Assembly (NCBI GenBank): GCA_004794785.1
Contig: SJOL01004811.1
Coordinates: 109,341 to 173,340, forward strand
Length of the DNA stretch: 64,000 nt
Origin: Opisthorchis felineus
Taxonomy: Eukaryota > Platyhelminthes > Trematoda > Opisthorchiida > Opisthorchiidae
Reading direction: 5' to 3'
Within the stretch, counting starts at the first letter, position 1. Every line of letters begins with the position of its first letter. Under the pieces are notes generated by a model. It saw only the letters and a list, made by a program, of their open reading frames with translations. It was not told where the DNA came from and ran no database searches. Made by a program: the position numbers and the translations under genes. This document shows positions 48,925 through 60,450 of this stretch, piece by piece.

Positions 48925-51900
48925 TCTATTCGGAAGCCTTGTATTCGACTGGTGGAACCAGTGGAAATAAATGTGGGCAATGGGACAGATTTGCAGCGTC
49001 CTGCCTAATTAGTTTATGGATATGCGCAGCACGAGCTCGCCCACGGACAGGAGGTCAAGTGTGTATGAGTGCTTCTAAAAAGGTGACAGTGACACCTCTG
49101 ACAGTTGAAACGCGCTATAGACCAAGATGTACAGGCCCCACTCATTCAAAGGTACTTGGGTCTACGATGAACGAAACTGGTCAGATCACCACAGTAAAAC
49201 TAGCCCACAAATCTAGGTGGGAATGCTGGCGATCGGACCTGCCTACTCACATCGTGAGTTGGAAGAGGGCAATTTCATTAGTGAGGCAAATGTCTGGTGT
49301 AACCGCATCTGTATAGACAAAGTAACCCAAAACTTAGCCTACCATAAAAACATTTGAGAAATCTACTTCCAAGCGAGTAAAATTATTATTGGGAACCCCT
49401 GCGATATTTGAATTATCTAGTCATACCTGATGTAATATTGAACAGAATTTGTGAGGAATCCGAATTTACGACTTGTCCATAAAATGGACATGGCAACTGA
49501 TCCTCTGCAAACGAATATGAGAAGCCACATCACAATTAAAGCTTACCGCTCACGGCCGGATGACTCTTGCGGCCAGAGCATCAGACCGATTCTTCTGCAG
49601 AGGACTATCTGTATTACCTGAAATGTGAGTCTCAGATCAAACCAAGAAGTCAAGTGCACCAGCTGCTTAGAAGGAGCATTCAATCAGCTGATTAGGGGGA
49701 ACATTCGACAACTGACTGGAAGGAGTACCTAACCAGTCAGCATCGAATCGCTTTCTTAGGGCTCATTACTTGTAGACAATGGGTATGTATCAAAGTAAAC
49801 AGAGTCCTTTTTTGGTTTCACAAAGCTAGACTGCTCAAGGTACATGTGAAATCCTAACAACAATATATTTCAGGGCCACACATATTTCAGTCTAAACCTG
49901 CATAAGTAATCAAATAAGTAAATGACAGTTCCATAAAGGGAACTGCTCACAAGGCTACTGAAAATTCCTCGATAATCGACAGTTTGTTCCTCATAATGAG
50001 GCACACACTAATAGACTTCATCAGTAGATTCGCTTGGAGGATTTATATGGCCATAATTTTGGTGGTCATTCAGCAATGAGATAACAGACAAGGCCCCCAC
50101 TGTTATCGACGTGTGACTGATGGGTTTAAAAAGGGAATCGCAGTAGAACTAGAAAACAAGCAAATTTTGAGCACAAAGCTGTGCTGAATAGAAAGTGGGA
50201 GTGACTGAACTAAACTGAACTGCGTGATACGAAGGCCGGACCTTATCCTAGCCAGCTGAGAACAAGATGTTACCCAACCAACAGTTCTCTTGTTTCTCAC
50301 TGGTCCTCCATCTTGAAGGACTACTTTTGCAGGAGATGGGTTTTGGACGACTTATCCAAGCGGTCCTTCTAGAGGAGTACAAATGAAGTAAAACCAGGCG
50401 CGAAAAATGACTTCACCCATTTATTAAGACTTCATATGACGAACGGCACGTTCCAAACTTAACCTCCAGAGTGAACCAAAAATTGTTCCGAAGAGCCATT
50501 CGGTTGCTAAGACCAGAGACTGGTTGTAAAATGACAAATGTAACGACTACACGAAGGTCCATATGGCCAACCAGGAAACTGCCAACCAGACTTGACAAGC
50601 ACAAGCGGGGCATAGAAAAGTCACTAACAAGTGCATGCGAATGCCAGACAATAGTTACTGTCCCGGAGATGTCAGGACTGAAAATTAGAAAGGGGATGGA
50701 TTTGAAAAAAATGGAGGCTTCGAGGATTGACTTCACATCAGGGGAACTTTTGGCCAAAGCGGTGAAAAACGCCAAGTCTTCCGGTGTGAACAGAATAGAG
50801 GGTGTAGGATTGGCAAACATGCGAAGAGCGGTTACACATCAACTAACTTAACATGTGGCGACGTGCGGTGAAGAGCAGTCATCAACAGAGTTGATTTGGG
50901 TTTGAAGTGCAGGTTCCTATCCCTAACCTACTTGTCGTGACACTCATTAACACACGCAAACTAACAAAACTCAAAAGTTATATTCAAATCACTTATTGGC
51001 CGAAGTGCGCTGAATCGAAGAAACAGGACTCCAATCCGAACCAAAACTAACCCATACCGACAAACAGAAATTTTAACTGACATTCAACCCTGATCTAGTT
51101 GGTTAGTTGAAGACATTCCACCGTTTGGTTTCCCGCCTACCTTAGAACTCGACCATTCTGTCAACTTACCTAGCCTGACGAGATCTGTGTCGAAAGCGAA
51201 ATACTGCCCAGCGAGAAATCCACCGACATGCACCGAAATTTCCGGTAGGTCTGCTTATTGCCTGCATCCCAGCGGAGACGATACGTAATTATCGGTGATT
51301 ATTTGTTGGCAGTACCGGTAACTTATAGACACTCAGGATGCACTACCTGGACAGCTATAACTGACCAAATGGATGTGGCTGATCGGAAGGTGGACATGAT
51401 CCAAGGCGATTTTCAAAACATGGAGGCACGGCCTTCGATGACCCGACTTGAGAATCTGTCCAATAAACACATGCTCACTTTTCCTGAAGCCAATACACTA
51501 GCGAAAGTCCCCATGGCGTGCAGGAAACTAGGTAGTATGACTTGCGAGAGCAAGAATTCTTAGTCCAGCACTTCGGCCAACAACATTATGCCAGCCGCAC
51601 CACTGGAGGGTCAAAAGTGGGTTGAAGTGGTAGCATGGTAAAATCGCTATTTTTGGACTGTCAGCACAGTGAAGAACCACTCAAGGTATTTGCTGTCAAC
51701 TGATCTCAGGTGGGCCGTTTCCATGATCGTAAGAAGTTCACAGCTTCCAGTAGTCAAAAGTCTGTGCTTTATAAAAGCGCAAGTATGCTTCAAGATATCA
51801 TCTAATCTCCTTGTGTTCTTTTTATTTTGAGGAATTTCTACCATTGCCTTATGTAATGGGTAAACAGACGGTACATTTAATGCTGTCCCGTCTTCTCATT

Positions 51901-51944
51901 GTATTCCAGGCAGCTTCACTTCTGTAATAAACAAATAAATCAAT
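48925..51944. other. Unassigned 3-kb stretch
   Basis: Frames of 145 (48,879-49,316 plus), 126 (50,471-50,851 plus), 135 (50,413-50,820 minus) and 101 codons (51,258-51,563 plus) have no motifs. The overlap of long frames on both strands at 50.4-50.85 kb gives no basis for choosing either. Confidence 0.35.
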
Positions 51945-52124
51945 AATCGTTCAGTTGTAACACCTTTTCGATGCCCAGCTATCACGCCACCCGAAGGAAG
52001 CACGAGGGTTGAGATATGCCACTTTGCCCAAGCCTAGACAGGAATAGTCGAGGTGCCGGGATCGATTTTGAACCATATGCCTTCTGGTCAATAAGTTCGT
52101 GCCGTAACCACTGAGATATTCTGG
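51945..52124 (-). repeat. SINE family A, copy 3, reverse, with AT-rich tail
   Basis: Minus strand: ATATCTCAGTGGTTACGG (A box), GGTTCAAAATCGATCCC (worn B box), TGTCTAGGCTTGGGC and GGTGTTACAACTGAACGATT, followed by an ATT/TTTATT-rich tail (51,925-51,944 on the plus strand as AATAAACAAATAAATCAAT). Confidence 0.85.
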
Positions 52125-54300
52125 TTAACTGGCTTGTCTTCACTGTTTTAAGTTGATCATAGTGTTTTGGCCGTCTATCCGGTAAAAGTTACCAGAAACT
52201 ACTTTCCCTTTAGAAGAAAGTACAGCTAATGATCACACCATCCCCAAATCCCTTTCCGTAACCCATGGCTATTCATGGTTTGAGCATCCTCAATCGCATT
52301 TTGGTCTGAGTTTTCTTTGTCTCAGCGAATTAATCTAGAGGTTTTTTATTGTAGCATTACTGTTATTATATCTTCTTGCTGTTATTATTCTACCCTGCTT
52401 GCTGCGTTGCATCGCCCTTAAAGATTTGCTAACTTAAAGGTAAAAGTTTTGTCCACTTAGCTTGTCTACTATAATTTACAAATGAACTTAAAGGACTTTT
52501 TACTGTTACCCTTTCAAATTCTCTTAGTAACAAGCAATATCCAATTCTATTGGCTTTTCGAATGAAGTTTTATCCCTACCTATCCCTATCTATCGCCATT
52601 TACATTGAGATCAAGAGCAAAGACTTCTGCGAAATCCGTCAGTTTGCAAAATACATTCTGAAGTTGGTCTCTAACCGTAACCCAACGTAGCCCAATCTCC
52701 GGGTGCTCTATATCACACTGGTATGCCTGCCACATCTCATGTCATGCCAGGTGTGTTTCACATACGAGACCAGTTGATGCATAAAAGTTGATCCTGGCGT
52801 GACTACTCACGGGATCGAGTAGTCTGGACATCCAGCGTGTTTCCTGTAGCCGAGTGGAGTCTGACTGCTAGGTTTCACCTCCCGATACACCCAAGGTATA
52901 CGCAGAATACATATCGAGACTTGATATGTTCATATCCACAAAAGTAGCTCAAGTTGCTCCGCCAGCTAACAGGTTAAGAAACTGTGGTGGTGATCTCATC
53001 GAGCGCAGCAGCCTGTGAACCATTTTGCCGGTGAAAAGACACGGATTCTCTGACAAGTAGTGGGACAGCAGGGCATTCAGCCTTGAAGCCAGAATTGGTT
53101 TCTAGATGAACTATGTAATATTAGCTCATTCTTCACAATTGGAAACATTTGAGTATGTATTCTGGACAGAGAAAAAGATTTCACCAAGGGAGAAATTCAC
53201 TGCCTCTCCAGCTGCAGGATGAGTAGTGGTCGAACTAATTTGTTGGAAAGCACTGAGTGCATGACCGCACTTGGATATGAAGCGTGAATCATTCATACGA
53301 CCTGGACGGGGCGAAAATTCCGACTTCACGAGAAATCCGCGTTCTCGGACAACATAGTTCAGCCAGGCGATTAGAAGGACACAACTATGAAAGACATTAT
53401 GTCGTCCTTCAAAGTGCCGGACAAACCAATCACGTCGCTCAATGTGTGGACAGGTTAGCCCATTCTGATGTGATGGTTCGGATGCGTCCACCGGGTGCTG
53501 GTAGAGTAGTGGTATCCGGTTCGCCTGGTATGTAACTTGATCGCAGTCAGGGCTGTAAATGACTGATCAGATCCAAGAGCGAATCCAAAACCAGTGCTTC
53601 TGTTCTAGTGTGAATTTATCAGAATCACCGAGTCAGAACCAGAGGTGGGCTGTTCAAACGCGTGAGGTAAATACAAATTCAACCAGAGAAGCTGATTCTG
53701 TCTACAAAGGTAGGCATAAAAATAGCTCACGCGAGAAATTCACACAAACAAAACACCAAGATGGATCATTGTTTAATCGACGAACGAATTTGTCACTAGC
53801 CTCCCAACAGCGAAGTCGACAACCATACAAGTAGCATAATCAAGCAAGTTAACAGACATATCGGGTGATCGCCTTTCGATTAATAACAAAAATCAACACA
53901 CACAAAAGTCATACTGAGCTGCAGTTACATTTCGTCAATTTGCTTATCTTATTATTTGATTAGACGTCTCGTAGATAAGCGGAGAGAGGGGCTAAGAAAG
54001 AAAACGACTCATCTATCGTTCGTAAGATTTGGAGGAGTAAATCATGGGTTGCACAGCCGCGTGGACGTCGTATACATGTTGAGATTTGGCAGACAGAATA
54101 TGCAACTACGAAAAGTAGCTGAGTATCCGTATCAGAAATGAACGAAAAACGTTAATTTGGAAGTATGGATGATAGATGGTAATCATAGTGGATCACTCCT
54201 CCGAAGGAATGTGCTGTAACACAGACACGATAAGAAGCAGATCATACGTCGCGCCCGGGCACTCGACAGAGTTTGTGGGTTGTTGACGGCACAACAAAAA
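52125..54300. other. Unassigned 2.2-kb stretch
   Basis: Open frames on both strands at 53.1-53.8 kb (up to 121 codons) show no motif. No repeats recognised. Confidence 0.4.
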
Positions 54301-54485
54301 TCACGCTCGCTTCTCCAAATACTTTATGACACCATCTTCCAGCAGCCGACTACGGAGTTTACACAGATCCAAGCTGAGACGATCTATGTCCGCATAGCTT
54401 GCGGACAGCTGTTTTTCCAGTTCAAGTGTACGCTTCTTTAGCGAATCGATCAGGGTGTTTGCATCGTTTAGCATGGCTCGGAGAC
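54301..54485 (-). CDS. Last exon of an unrecognised gene, coiled-coil C-terminus (copy A)
   Basis: The exon begins after the acceptor CCCCACACCCAAG (AG at 54,487-54,486) in phase 1 and ends at a stop, encoding 60 residues plus a split glycine: LRAMLNDANTLIDSL, then LELEKQLSASYADIDRLSLD and LCKLRSRLL. Leucines and isoleucines at heptad spacing predict a coiled coil over most of it. A paralogous exon of identical length and phase lies at 57,201-57,385, with 38 of 61 residues identical, and differences at the DNA level are spread over the exon while the flanking introns do not align. That pattern indicates selection on the protein. Its upstream partner is the exon at 54,940-55,186; the phases fit. 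The protein family is not recognised. Confidence 0.7.
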
Positions 54486-54939
54486 CTTGGGTGTGGGGAA
54501 TAAAAGGAAGTTGATGGTGAGCAAAACAGAAAACATACCCGCTTTTTAAGTAGTACTCAACGGCTGTGAGGAACAAAGGGTATCAGAGCGAAGAAGTGAA
54601 CACAGTGTGAAAGTAAGCGAGTGCAGAGGTTACTTCGGTGACAAGCATCGCACTCACTCTGACGGCTAGCAGATGAAGCAATGAACTCCTCAGCAAGTTA
54701 ATGAAAATGAAAGCCATCGCCCACAAGAACATATTTAGTTCGATCTTCACTATTCAACACTCCAGTTTTTCCGGGATGACGTCGGAGTTTGGAGTCCAAA
54801 AACCCATGTAATTAGAACAGATGAAATGCCAGAAGTTAAACTGGACATTATTAACGTCGAGCTCAATAGGGATGCGACGCAAATCATGAGGATCCTCTAC
54901 TCCAAAATGAACCGCTTTTTGAGTTGACGTGTCGCTTAC

Positions 54940-55186
54940 CCTGTTTGAATGAAGAAACTGCCAACTGGACCGCTGTAGGTGATCCCTTCTCCACAGCTTC
55001 GATGAGTACCCATTGAGGATTCGACGGTGGCGCGAATATGAATGACCCGTCATTGTGCGACGACATCCAATGAATTGTGGATTTTGTGAACGTCAATGAT
55101 TTTCGTCCTCCTGACTCGTTCAGAAGAGGCAAACCAAATTCAGGGCGCCAAATCCCGTACCGAATGGGTTCGAACTGAGAGGTCAT
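54940..55186 (-). CDS. Exon upstream of the coiled-coil last exon, gene unknown
   Basis: The frame reads from an ATG (55,186; A at -3, in-frame TAG four codons upstream) or from an acceptor-like ATCAAGTAG just before it, to a strong donor (AAACAGG then GTAAGC, donor GT at 54,939-54,938) in phase 1. The last exon starts in the matching phase, so splicing joins ...SSFKQ to GLRAM... with one split glycine codon across a 454-base intron. The 82 residues include IRYGIWRPEFGLPLLNE, KSTIHWMSSHNDGSFIFAPP and NPQWVLIEAVEKGSP. Joined to the last exon it would make 143 residues if the ATG is the start. No domain is recognised; more exons may lie upstream. Confidence 0.55.
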
Positions 55187-55737
55187 ACTTTCTGACTACT
55201 TGATAGGGAGGGTTACATCATCAATAGACAGTATAATTGTGTCAGGGTTATGATAATCTACCGAACACCTATGCCAAAAAAAGAATGATCAATATAGCGC
55301 GCCGTGAAAGGCAAATTGACACCGTGGTAGACTTCTTCGGCGATATCTGGGCCGAGCAGGTTAATTGTCACAGCGGTGGGGTTCCCCGGACTGGTCCCAA
55401 CCGATGTTTACGTAATTTTCTGGTAAATCGACACTTGTGAGAGACAAACTGCAGTTATAGTTCTCGTCCTCTTCGTTGGCCCATAATGGTGTTTATTGTT
55501 CTAAAAATAAACATGAACTTGTCGATACATAGGATGGGAAGGACAATGCCTATGAAGAATGCACAATCAAAGTGGAGATGATAACACTTGGCAGAACCAA
55601 CAGTAATCTGATTATCTCATTGTTTTTGTCATTCTAACGCCATTATACAGGTGAAACTTGCAGACCAATCGGAGGATCTTGGTAGCAGTACACAGTTAGG
55701 TGACAACACAGCATTGCAATAATAATAGTAACATAGT
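55187..55737. other. Unassigned; intron or intergenic
   Basis: A short plus-strand frame (67 codons) is the only one. Just before the SINE lies an ATA/AAT-rich tail. Confidence 0.4.
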
Positions 55738-55920
55738 AATCGTTCAGTTGTAATACCCCTCCGGTGCCTAGCTACCATGCCACTCGAAGAAAGCAAGAGG
55801 GTTGATATACTACCAGGTCACCCAAACCTAGAAAAGAACAGTCGAGACGAAGAGGTTGGGTTCGAACCACGGATCTTTCAGTTAGTAGTTGGTGCCTTAG
55901 CCAGTAAGCGATCTCGAGCC
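55738..55920 (-). repeat. SINE family A, copy 4, reverse, with AAT tail
   Basis: Minus strand: CTTACTGGCTAAGGCACC (A-box region), GGTTCGAACCC (intact B box), CCTAGGTTTGGGTGACC-type body (TTTCTAGGTTTGGGTGACC) and ATTACAACTGAACGATTACT leading into an (ATT)-like tail. Confidence 0.85.
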
Positions 55921-57200
55921 TAACGTCGCATTGTAGTAGCAGTCGAAAACCAGTGGTTAGGAACGACTGTTTTGTGACTTAGATGAGTAAACAGAACCCA
56001 GAACTCAACTTAGGGACGTCCTAGGAAGCTCCTTAGCTCCAGTGCAGCCGTGAACCTGTAATATACAGCTGCCTTATGGCATGCTGCAAAACTACTTCAA
56101 GCTCAAGGTCGAACTATTGTTAAACTGGTGCGAGCATTCCGTAGTGTCCTGAAGACGTAATGGTCGGGACGTACATTACAGATCGCGGTCTTCAAACATT
56201 AACAACTTCTGGCATAAACCCAGAAAAGCATCAAGAAGGTTGGAGTCGCTGTGATTGGATCCACTGAAGTTGATCTCATAAGGGGCAGCAGACTTTCCGT
56301 CTCACTCAAAAAGCGAGCCAACGAATCCTGTTGGGACATTGGAAATGGAAGTGCTACCTTCCTGTTTTCGACTGTGAAAACAACGCAGTTCGTAGGTATG
56401 GACCACAGAACGCATAGGGATGGAAAGGGAATCATCGCACAGATACTCACGGGAATCAACTTGATTCATGTCGTACAACAGCTGTGATCATAGGCCACAG
56501 AGAGAGAGAATTTAGCCGCCCTCCAGTTCCTTGCATTGCCCCATCATCAAAACCCAAAGCCTTAAATCCACTGTTCACGAATAAAGAATGGTTTCCTATG
56601 AGACGAACACGCACTAGCCTTCGAATCCTAATCCACTGTTGAGTAGTTTCGACTCCTGACGCACCGTACCTCTCAGAAACCTCAATTGACCCTATATAAC
56701 GAGTTGCTTCCCCTCACCGAAATACGTCGATTGCAACAAATCATAGATTCGTTATGCATTTCATGTTCATGTTAATCAGTATTCAGAAAATGACAAAGAC
56801 GACAGCTGTCTCGAGTAATTAAGTGTGGTTCGTCACTCCGGAAAAACTGAGTAAATGATGAAACGATAAATGAACGGTATTTAGCTCGAATAAGATTAAA
56901 ATGAAGCGATGGGATACACAGCCCAATGGAAGCCTCGCCACGATTGGCGGACAAACAGAGATAATCGAAGGCTAGAACATTATAAATTAATACATACAAG
57001 TGGAATGTTTGAGCTTTGGAGCTACCGTTTCACTAAAGCCTTTGAAAGACGAGTATATTCGACAATTCGATGGAATGTGTTACAACCCCTAGTTGAGAAG
57101 ATATGGGTGGGACAATCAACTGAAGAGAATTGTTATCAAATCGGAACATTCGATGCAGGTTAACAGTGAAGGCACGATATAGGGCGATGGGGGTGGAAAG
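55921..57200. other. Unassigned; two overlapping frames at 56.2-56.5 kb
   Basis: An 86-codon minus frame and a 78-codon plus frame overlap at 56,199-56,487. Neither has recognised motifs. No repeat was seen. Confidence 0.35.
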
Positions 57201-57385
57201 TCACGTATGCATCTCCAAGTACTTTGTGCACCCATCCTGAAGCAGCCGGTTGCGTAGCTTGCACAGTTCCAGACTGAGACGATCCACTTCCGCCGAACGG
57301 GAGGACAGCAACCCCTCAAGCTCAATTGTGTGCTTCGTCATCATATCGATCCGAGCATTCGCATCGTCCAACATTGCTCGGAGAC
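57201..57385 (-). CDS. Paralogous coiled-coil last exon (copy B)
   Basis: It starts after the acceptor TTGCTGGCACGCAAG (AG at 57,387-57,386) in phase 1 and encodes GLRAMLDDANARIDMM, then HTIELEGLLSSRSAEVDRLS and LELCKLRNRLL before a stop, 185 bases as in copy A. No obvious counterpart of copy A's preceding exon was found between here and 59 kb. It could be the last exon of a tandem gene copy or an alternative last exon of one gene. An LTR-like stretch 400 bases upstream may have disrupted the region. Confidence 0.65.
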
Positions 57386-57785
57386 CTTGCGTGCCAGCAA
57401 CAGAAGTGGGAAAACAGGAGGTTAGCCATTTTCCGTGTGCAACTTTGGATAACATGAAAGACCGTGTGAGGCAGTTTCAAGGCAACGTATACGCAGAATC
57501 TGTTTTGAGGGCCATATAACTGCCTTAGAGCATGCCTTCAAGAAGGCGATCCTGATGTGAACATCAACCAAGAGGCAATATCAATCTAGCCCGAGAATTT
57601 TGCAAGGGATCTTTTGCTTCCACTAAGTGTGGTCCTAAAAGAACTCCAGTACGAAGAGGTACGCCGTTCCAGTAAAGTAGAAAACAAAGGTGGAAGTGAT
57701 TATGGAATTAAATCATCCCCATATTGAACACTTTCAAATCAATGGAAGTTGTACTTCAGAGAAAATAAGAAAAACTAGTCAGAGA

Positions 57786-58178
57786 CTGTCAGGAATGTCA
57801 GATTCCTAAAAATAACCCCAGAACTCCTGGAACCTACTGAGACCATAAACCTCCACAAAAATCCCAATAGGGAAGCCGGCAAGCATCCAGGCCAATCACT
57901 CAATCAATTCAGCGAAAGCCGGTGAGTGTTCAGGCACGCCACAGAAACACGACCGACTACGATCAGTGTTCAGGAATTTCATAGAAGCACGGTCGATGTT
58001 GATAGGTGTTCACTGATCGCCTATCAGACAGCCTGGATCAATGTCAAAAAGTGCCCTTTAAATAGCGGGAGGCCGTTGTAACTTTTGCACTCCCACGCAC
58101 TCGCTTGTTGCAATAAAGCTTTTGTGTTCTTTGCCAGTGAGCCTTTTCTGGCACTAGGCACTGGAGCGGGAACAGAAG
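57786..58178 (+). repeat. LTR-like sequence with TATA-like box, AATAAA and possible primer-binding site
   Basis: In order: possible start TGTCAGGAATGTC (57,787), TATA-like CCCTTTAAATAGC (58,054-58,066), AATAAA (58,112-58,117) 45-60 bases later, and TGGAGCGGGAACAGAAG (58,162-58,178), which begins with the TGG expected of a tRNA primer-binding site. Spacing fits a solo or 5' LTR. No gag or pol follows, no second LTR was found and the tRNA match is not confirmed. Confidence 0.3.
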
Positions 58179-58199
58179 CAGATATAACAGAGACTTAAT

Positions 58200-59071
58200 T
58201 CTTCATCAATAGAGTAAGGACAGGAAGGATCGACTGTAACATTGGCGAAATTTAAAAGCAATGTACAGTCGCTCGGATCAAGTGGTAAATCAACGACAGG
58301 ACTGTCAGTGTTTTGATGCACGCGGCGTCTGTTCATGTAAGACTGTTTGTTCCTGCAAAGTGCTCTACTGCACAGTGAACTTCTGCTAGCGTGAATCTTA
58401 TCCTTACTGGAAAAAAAAACGAATGTAATACATGGCTCCCTATAGTCGTTGCAGGATAGCGAAGATTACAGGCACCATTTCAATCAATCACATCCAAGAG
58501 AGTATTTATTGGCCCTCCAGGCCGTGAAGCACTGAAAGCGATCTTGTCCGTCAGCATTGAGCTCATAGTTCTGGTGCGATCTCTTCCACAAATGAGAGGA
58601 CCTCTTCAGTAGAGCTGCCTACCAAAGTAATGTACCGAGGTGTTGTCGTTGATGGTTGAAAACAACAATCTAGTTGCTGTTGGCGATGATGCACTGGAGT
58701 CCACTGCTGTTTCGGGTTGTGATACACCAACTCCACAACAACGCTGTGAGCATATCCTTCGACGGGATCTTTCATATCGTGTCTGGACACATAGAAGCAT
58801 AATCCTGGGACCTCAAAATAGCCCAGGGAGCCGGAGATCCACAAGCCCATTTGATTCTAGATACAGCGGAGCGTAGGAGGGTGATGGAGCACATGTTGGA
58901 GACTCAATTAGATCATGGGGCTAGAAAGACCGAACCCAAAATGTGCAGTAGCCCAGGTTAGTATTGGGTGCACAGCAAAAAACCAAACGAGCACAGTGAG
59001 CCTCTAGCACCACAACCGTCAAAAGTTCAACCTTAGCGCAATACCAAAAAGAAGAGAGCGTGTAGTCTTAC
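58200..59071. other. Unassigned, no supported gene
   Basis: A 95-codon minus frame at 58,563-58,850 is the longest; no motifs, no splice pair. Confidence 0.4.
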
Positions 59072-59205
59072 CATCATCTCCTGAAGTAGTACACGGAACA
59101 AATCACTAGATGAAGATAAGACTGGAAAATCTGGGAGATTTGGAATATGCGCTGCTACAATCAAACTGGCCGTGTGTGTTGACACAATAAACCGGTGCGG
59201 CAGAC
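59072..59205 (-). CDS. Candidate internal exon, possibly of the coiled-coil gene
   Basis: A good acceptor (TTTCCTTTTTCTCATTATG... ACCTGCGAG, AG at 59,207-59,206) and a strong donor (GATGATG then GTAAGA, donor GT at 59,071-59,070) enclose 134 bases in frame: LPHRFIVSTHTASLIVAAHI, PNLPDFPVLSSSSDLFRVLL, QEMM. Phase is 1 in, 0 out. The frame stays open upstream to about 59,503, so a longer exon is possible. It lies on the same strand as the coiled-coil exons, but its outgoing phase 0 does not fit copy B's phase 1 directly. The protein is not recognised. Confidence 0.4.
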
Positions 59206-60325
59206 CTCGCAGGTTCAGAACATAATGAGAAAAAGGAAACCAGAATTTGTCGAGGTGATAATCATCAAAACCAAGAAAATTGATCACGATCACAAACACA
59301 CTGAAGTTCAAAAGCGGTTTCAACAGTCGTGGTAAACCAGTTTTAGTCACGAAAGTATTCCAGGCTAAATAGGACTTGAAGCTTGAAAAACTAGGGACCA
59401 GGAAGAGAGACCTACCCCCGGGATAAATGTATGCAAAAGGGGTCAAAAAAGACTCCAGCTGAAACTTAACGACCTTCAAATACCTCAGTGCTACAAAGTT
59501 CAATTACAAAAGCTGTGTGTTAATTAGTAACTACCTGAGAGCGTAGCTTCAAGGCTATCGGCCGGCGGGCTAACAAGAGACAGACTTTCCAAGTTACTTT
59601 GAAAATTGTGAGTAGTTCGTCAGTAAACAGCATTTTCGAATACCCGAGCTGTTGTCTTGATTGTGCCAAAAGTACACATGAAATCTCCGGTAGTTAGTTA
59701 TTGGTAATAACTTCACTTTCGCACCGTCTAATTGTCAGAAGTGATGTTATTACAAACGCACTTTTATTGTGAAAGTGGATGCGTATTTGGCAGAAGGAAT
59801 GCTGAAAAAATGGATCTTAAACAAACATCGACAGCTGTCGCATGCTGGTGCGTTCGTCTAGAAACTTCTTCACTGATTATCTTTATAAAAAACGTCAAGA
59901 GATCCAATACAGTGTAGGAAATAGAACTGCCATCGATTAAGTACCCAACGCAGTAAAAGTCAAAACTCCGTATGATACGGAGGTCCCAGTTATTATTGTT
60001 AATCCTGGCCGATGCCAATATTCATCCATCTGCAGGTTGGTCAGGCGGCAGTCGGAGTGTTGTCCCGTACAGGGCCATGAATCGTGCTTTATTTGAGTTG
60101 AACATCATAATGCCATGTCTCTCGAGCTCACACTCAGACACATACAGTATAGGGCAGAAGAAACACCGTCGGTAGCCTACGCACATAGTATAGAAACTCT
60201 TCCCCCCACCCACACATGAGATACTATCAAGACAGAATACTCGTCCACAGAGTCCAAAGCAGCATGTCCAGTTAGCCTGGGCATCGTGTGTGTTCTTCTG
60301 AACAGAAGTCACCACCCAAAACAGG
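59206..60325. other. Mostly unassigned; repeat D copy 1 inside
   Basis: GCCAAAAGTACACATGAAAT, CTCCGGTAGTTAG and TAATTGTCAGAA at 59,666-59,742 match 62,608-62,684. Otherwise only short frames are seen. Confidence 0.4.
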
Positions 60326-60327
60326 CT

Positions 60328-60450
60328 GAATATTCTAGACGTAACACACCACTCATAAAGTTGCTGGAAACTTTTCAACAGCCCGCGACCGGCTTCGCCC
60401 ATCTTGGGTCTCAGCTGGTAGGCGGACCATCCGAGTTTCCGTCATCATAA
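60328..60450 (-). repeat. Penelope-type terminal repeat, decayed copy
   Basis: It starts with GACGTAACACACCACTCATA as in the 38.9-kb copy. Minus strand: GGGCGAAGCCGGTCGCGGGC keeps stem II and most of stem III, but the other half reads CAGCTGAGACCC, with part of CTGATGAG deleted. The cleavage triplet GTC remains. Confidence 0.7.

Noticed and set aside
50413..50851. Overlapping 126- and 135-codon frames on opposite strands
   Set aside because: No motif, no splice support, and nothing to decide between the strands; left as unassigned.
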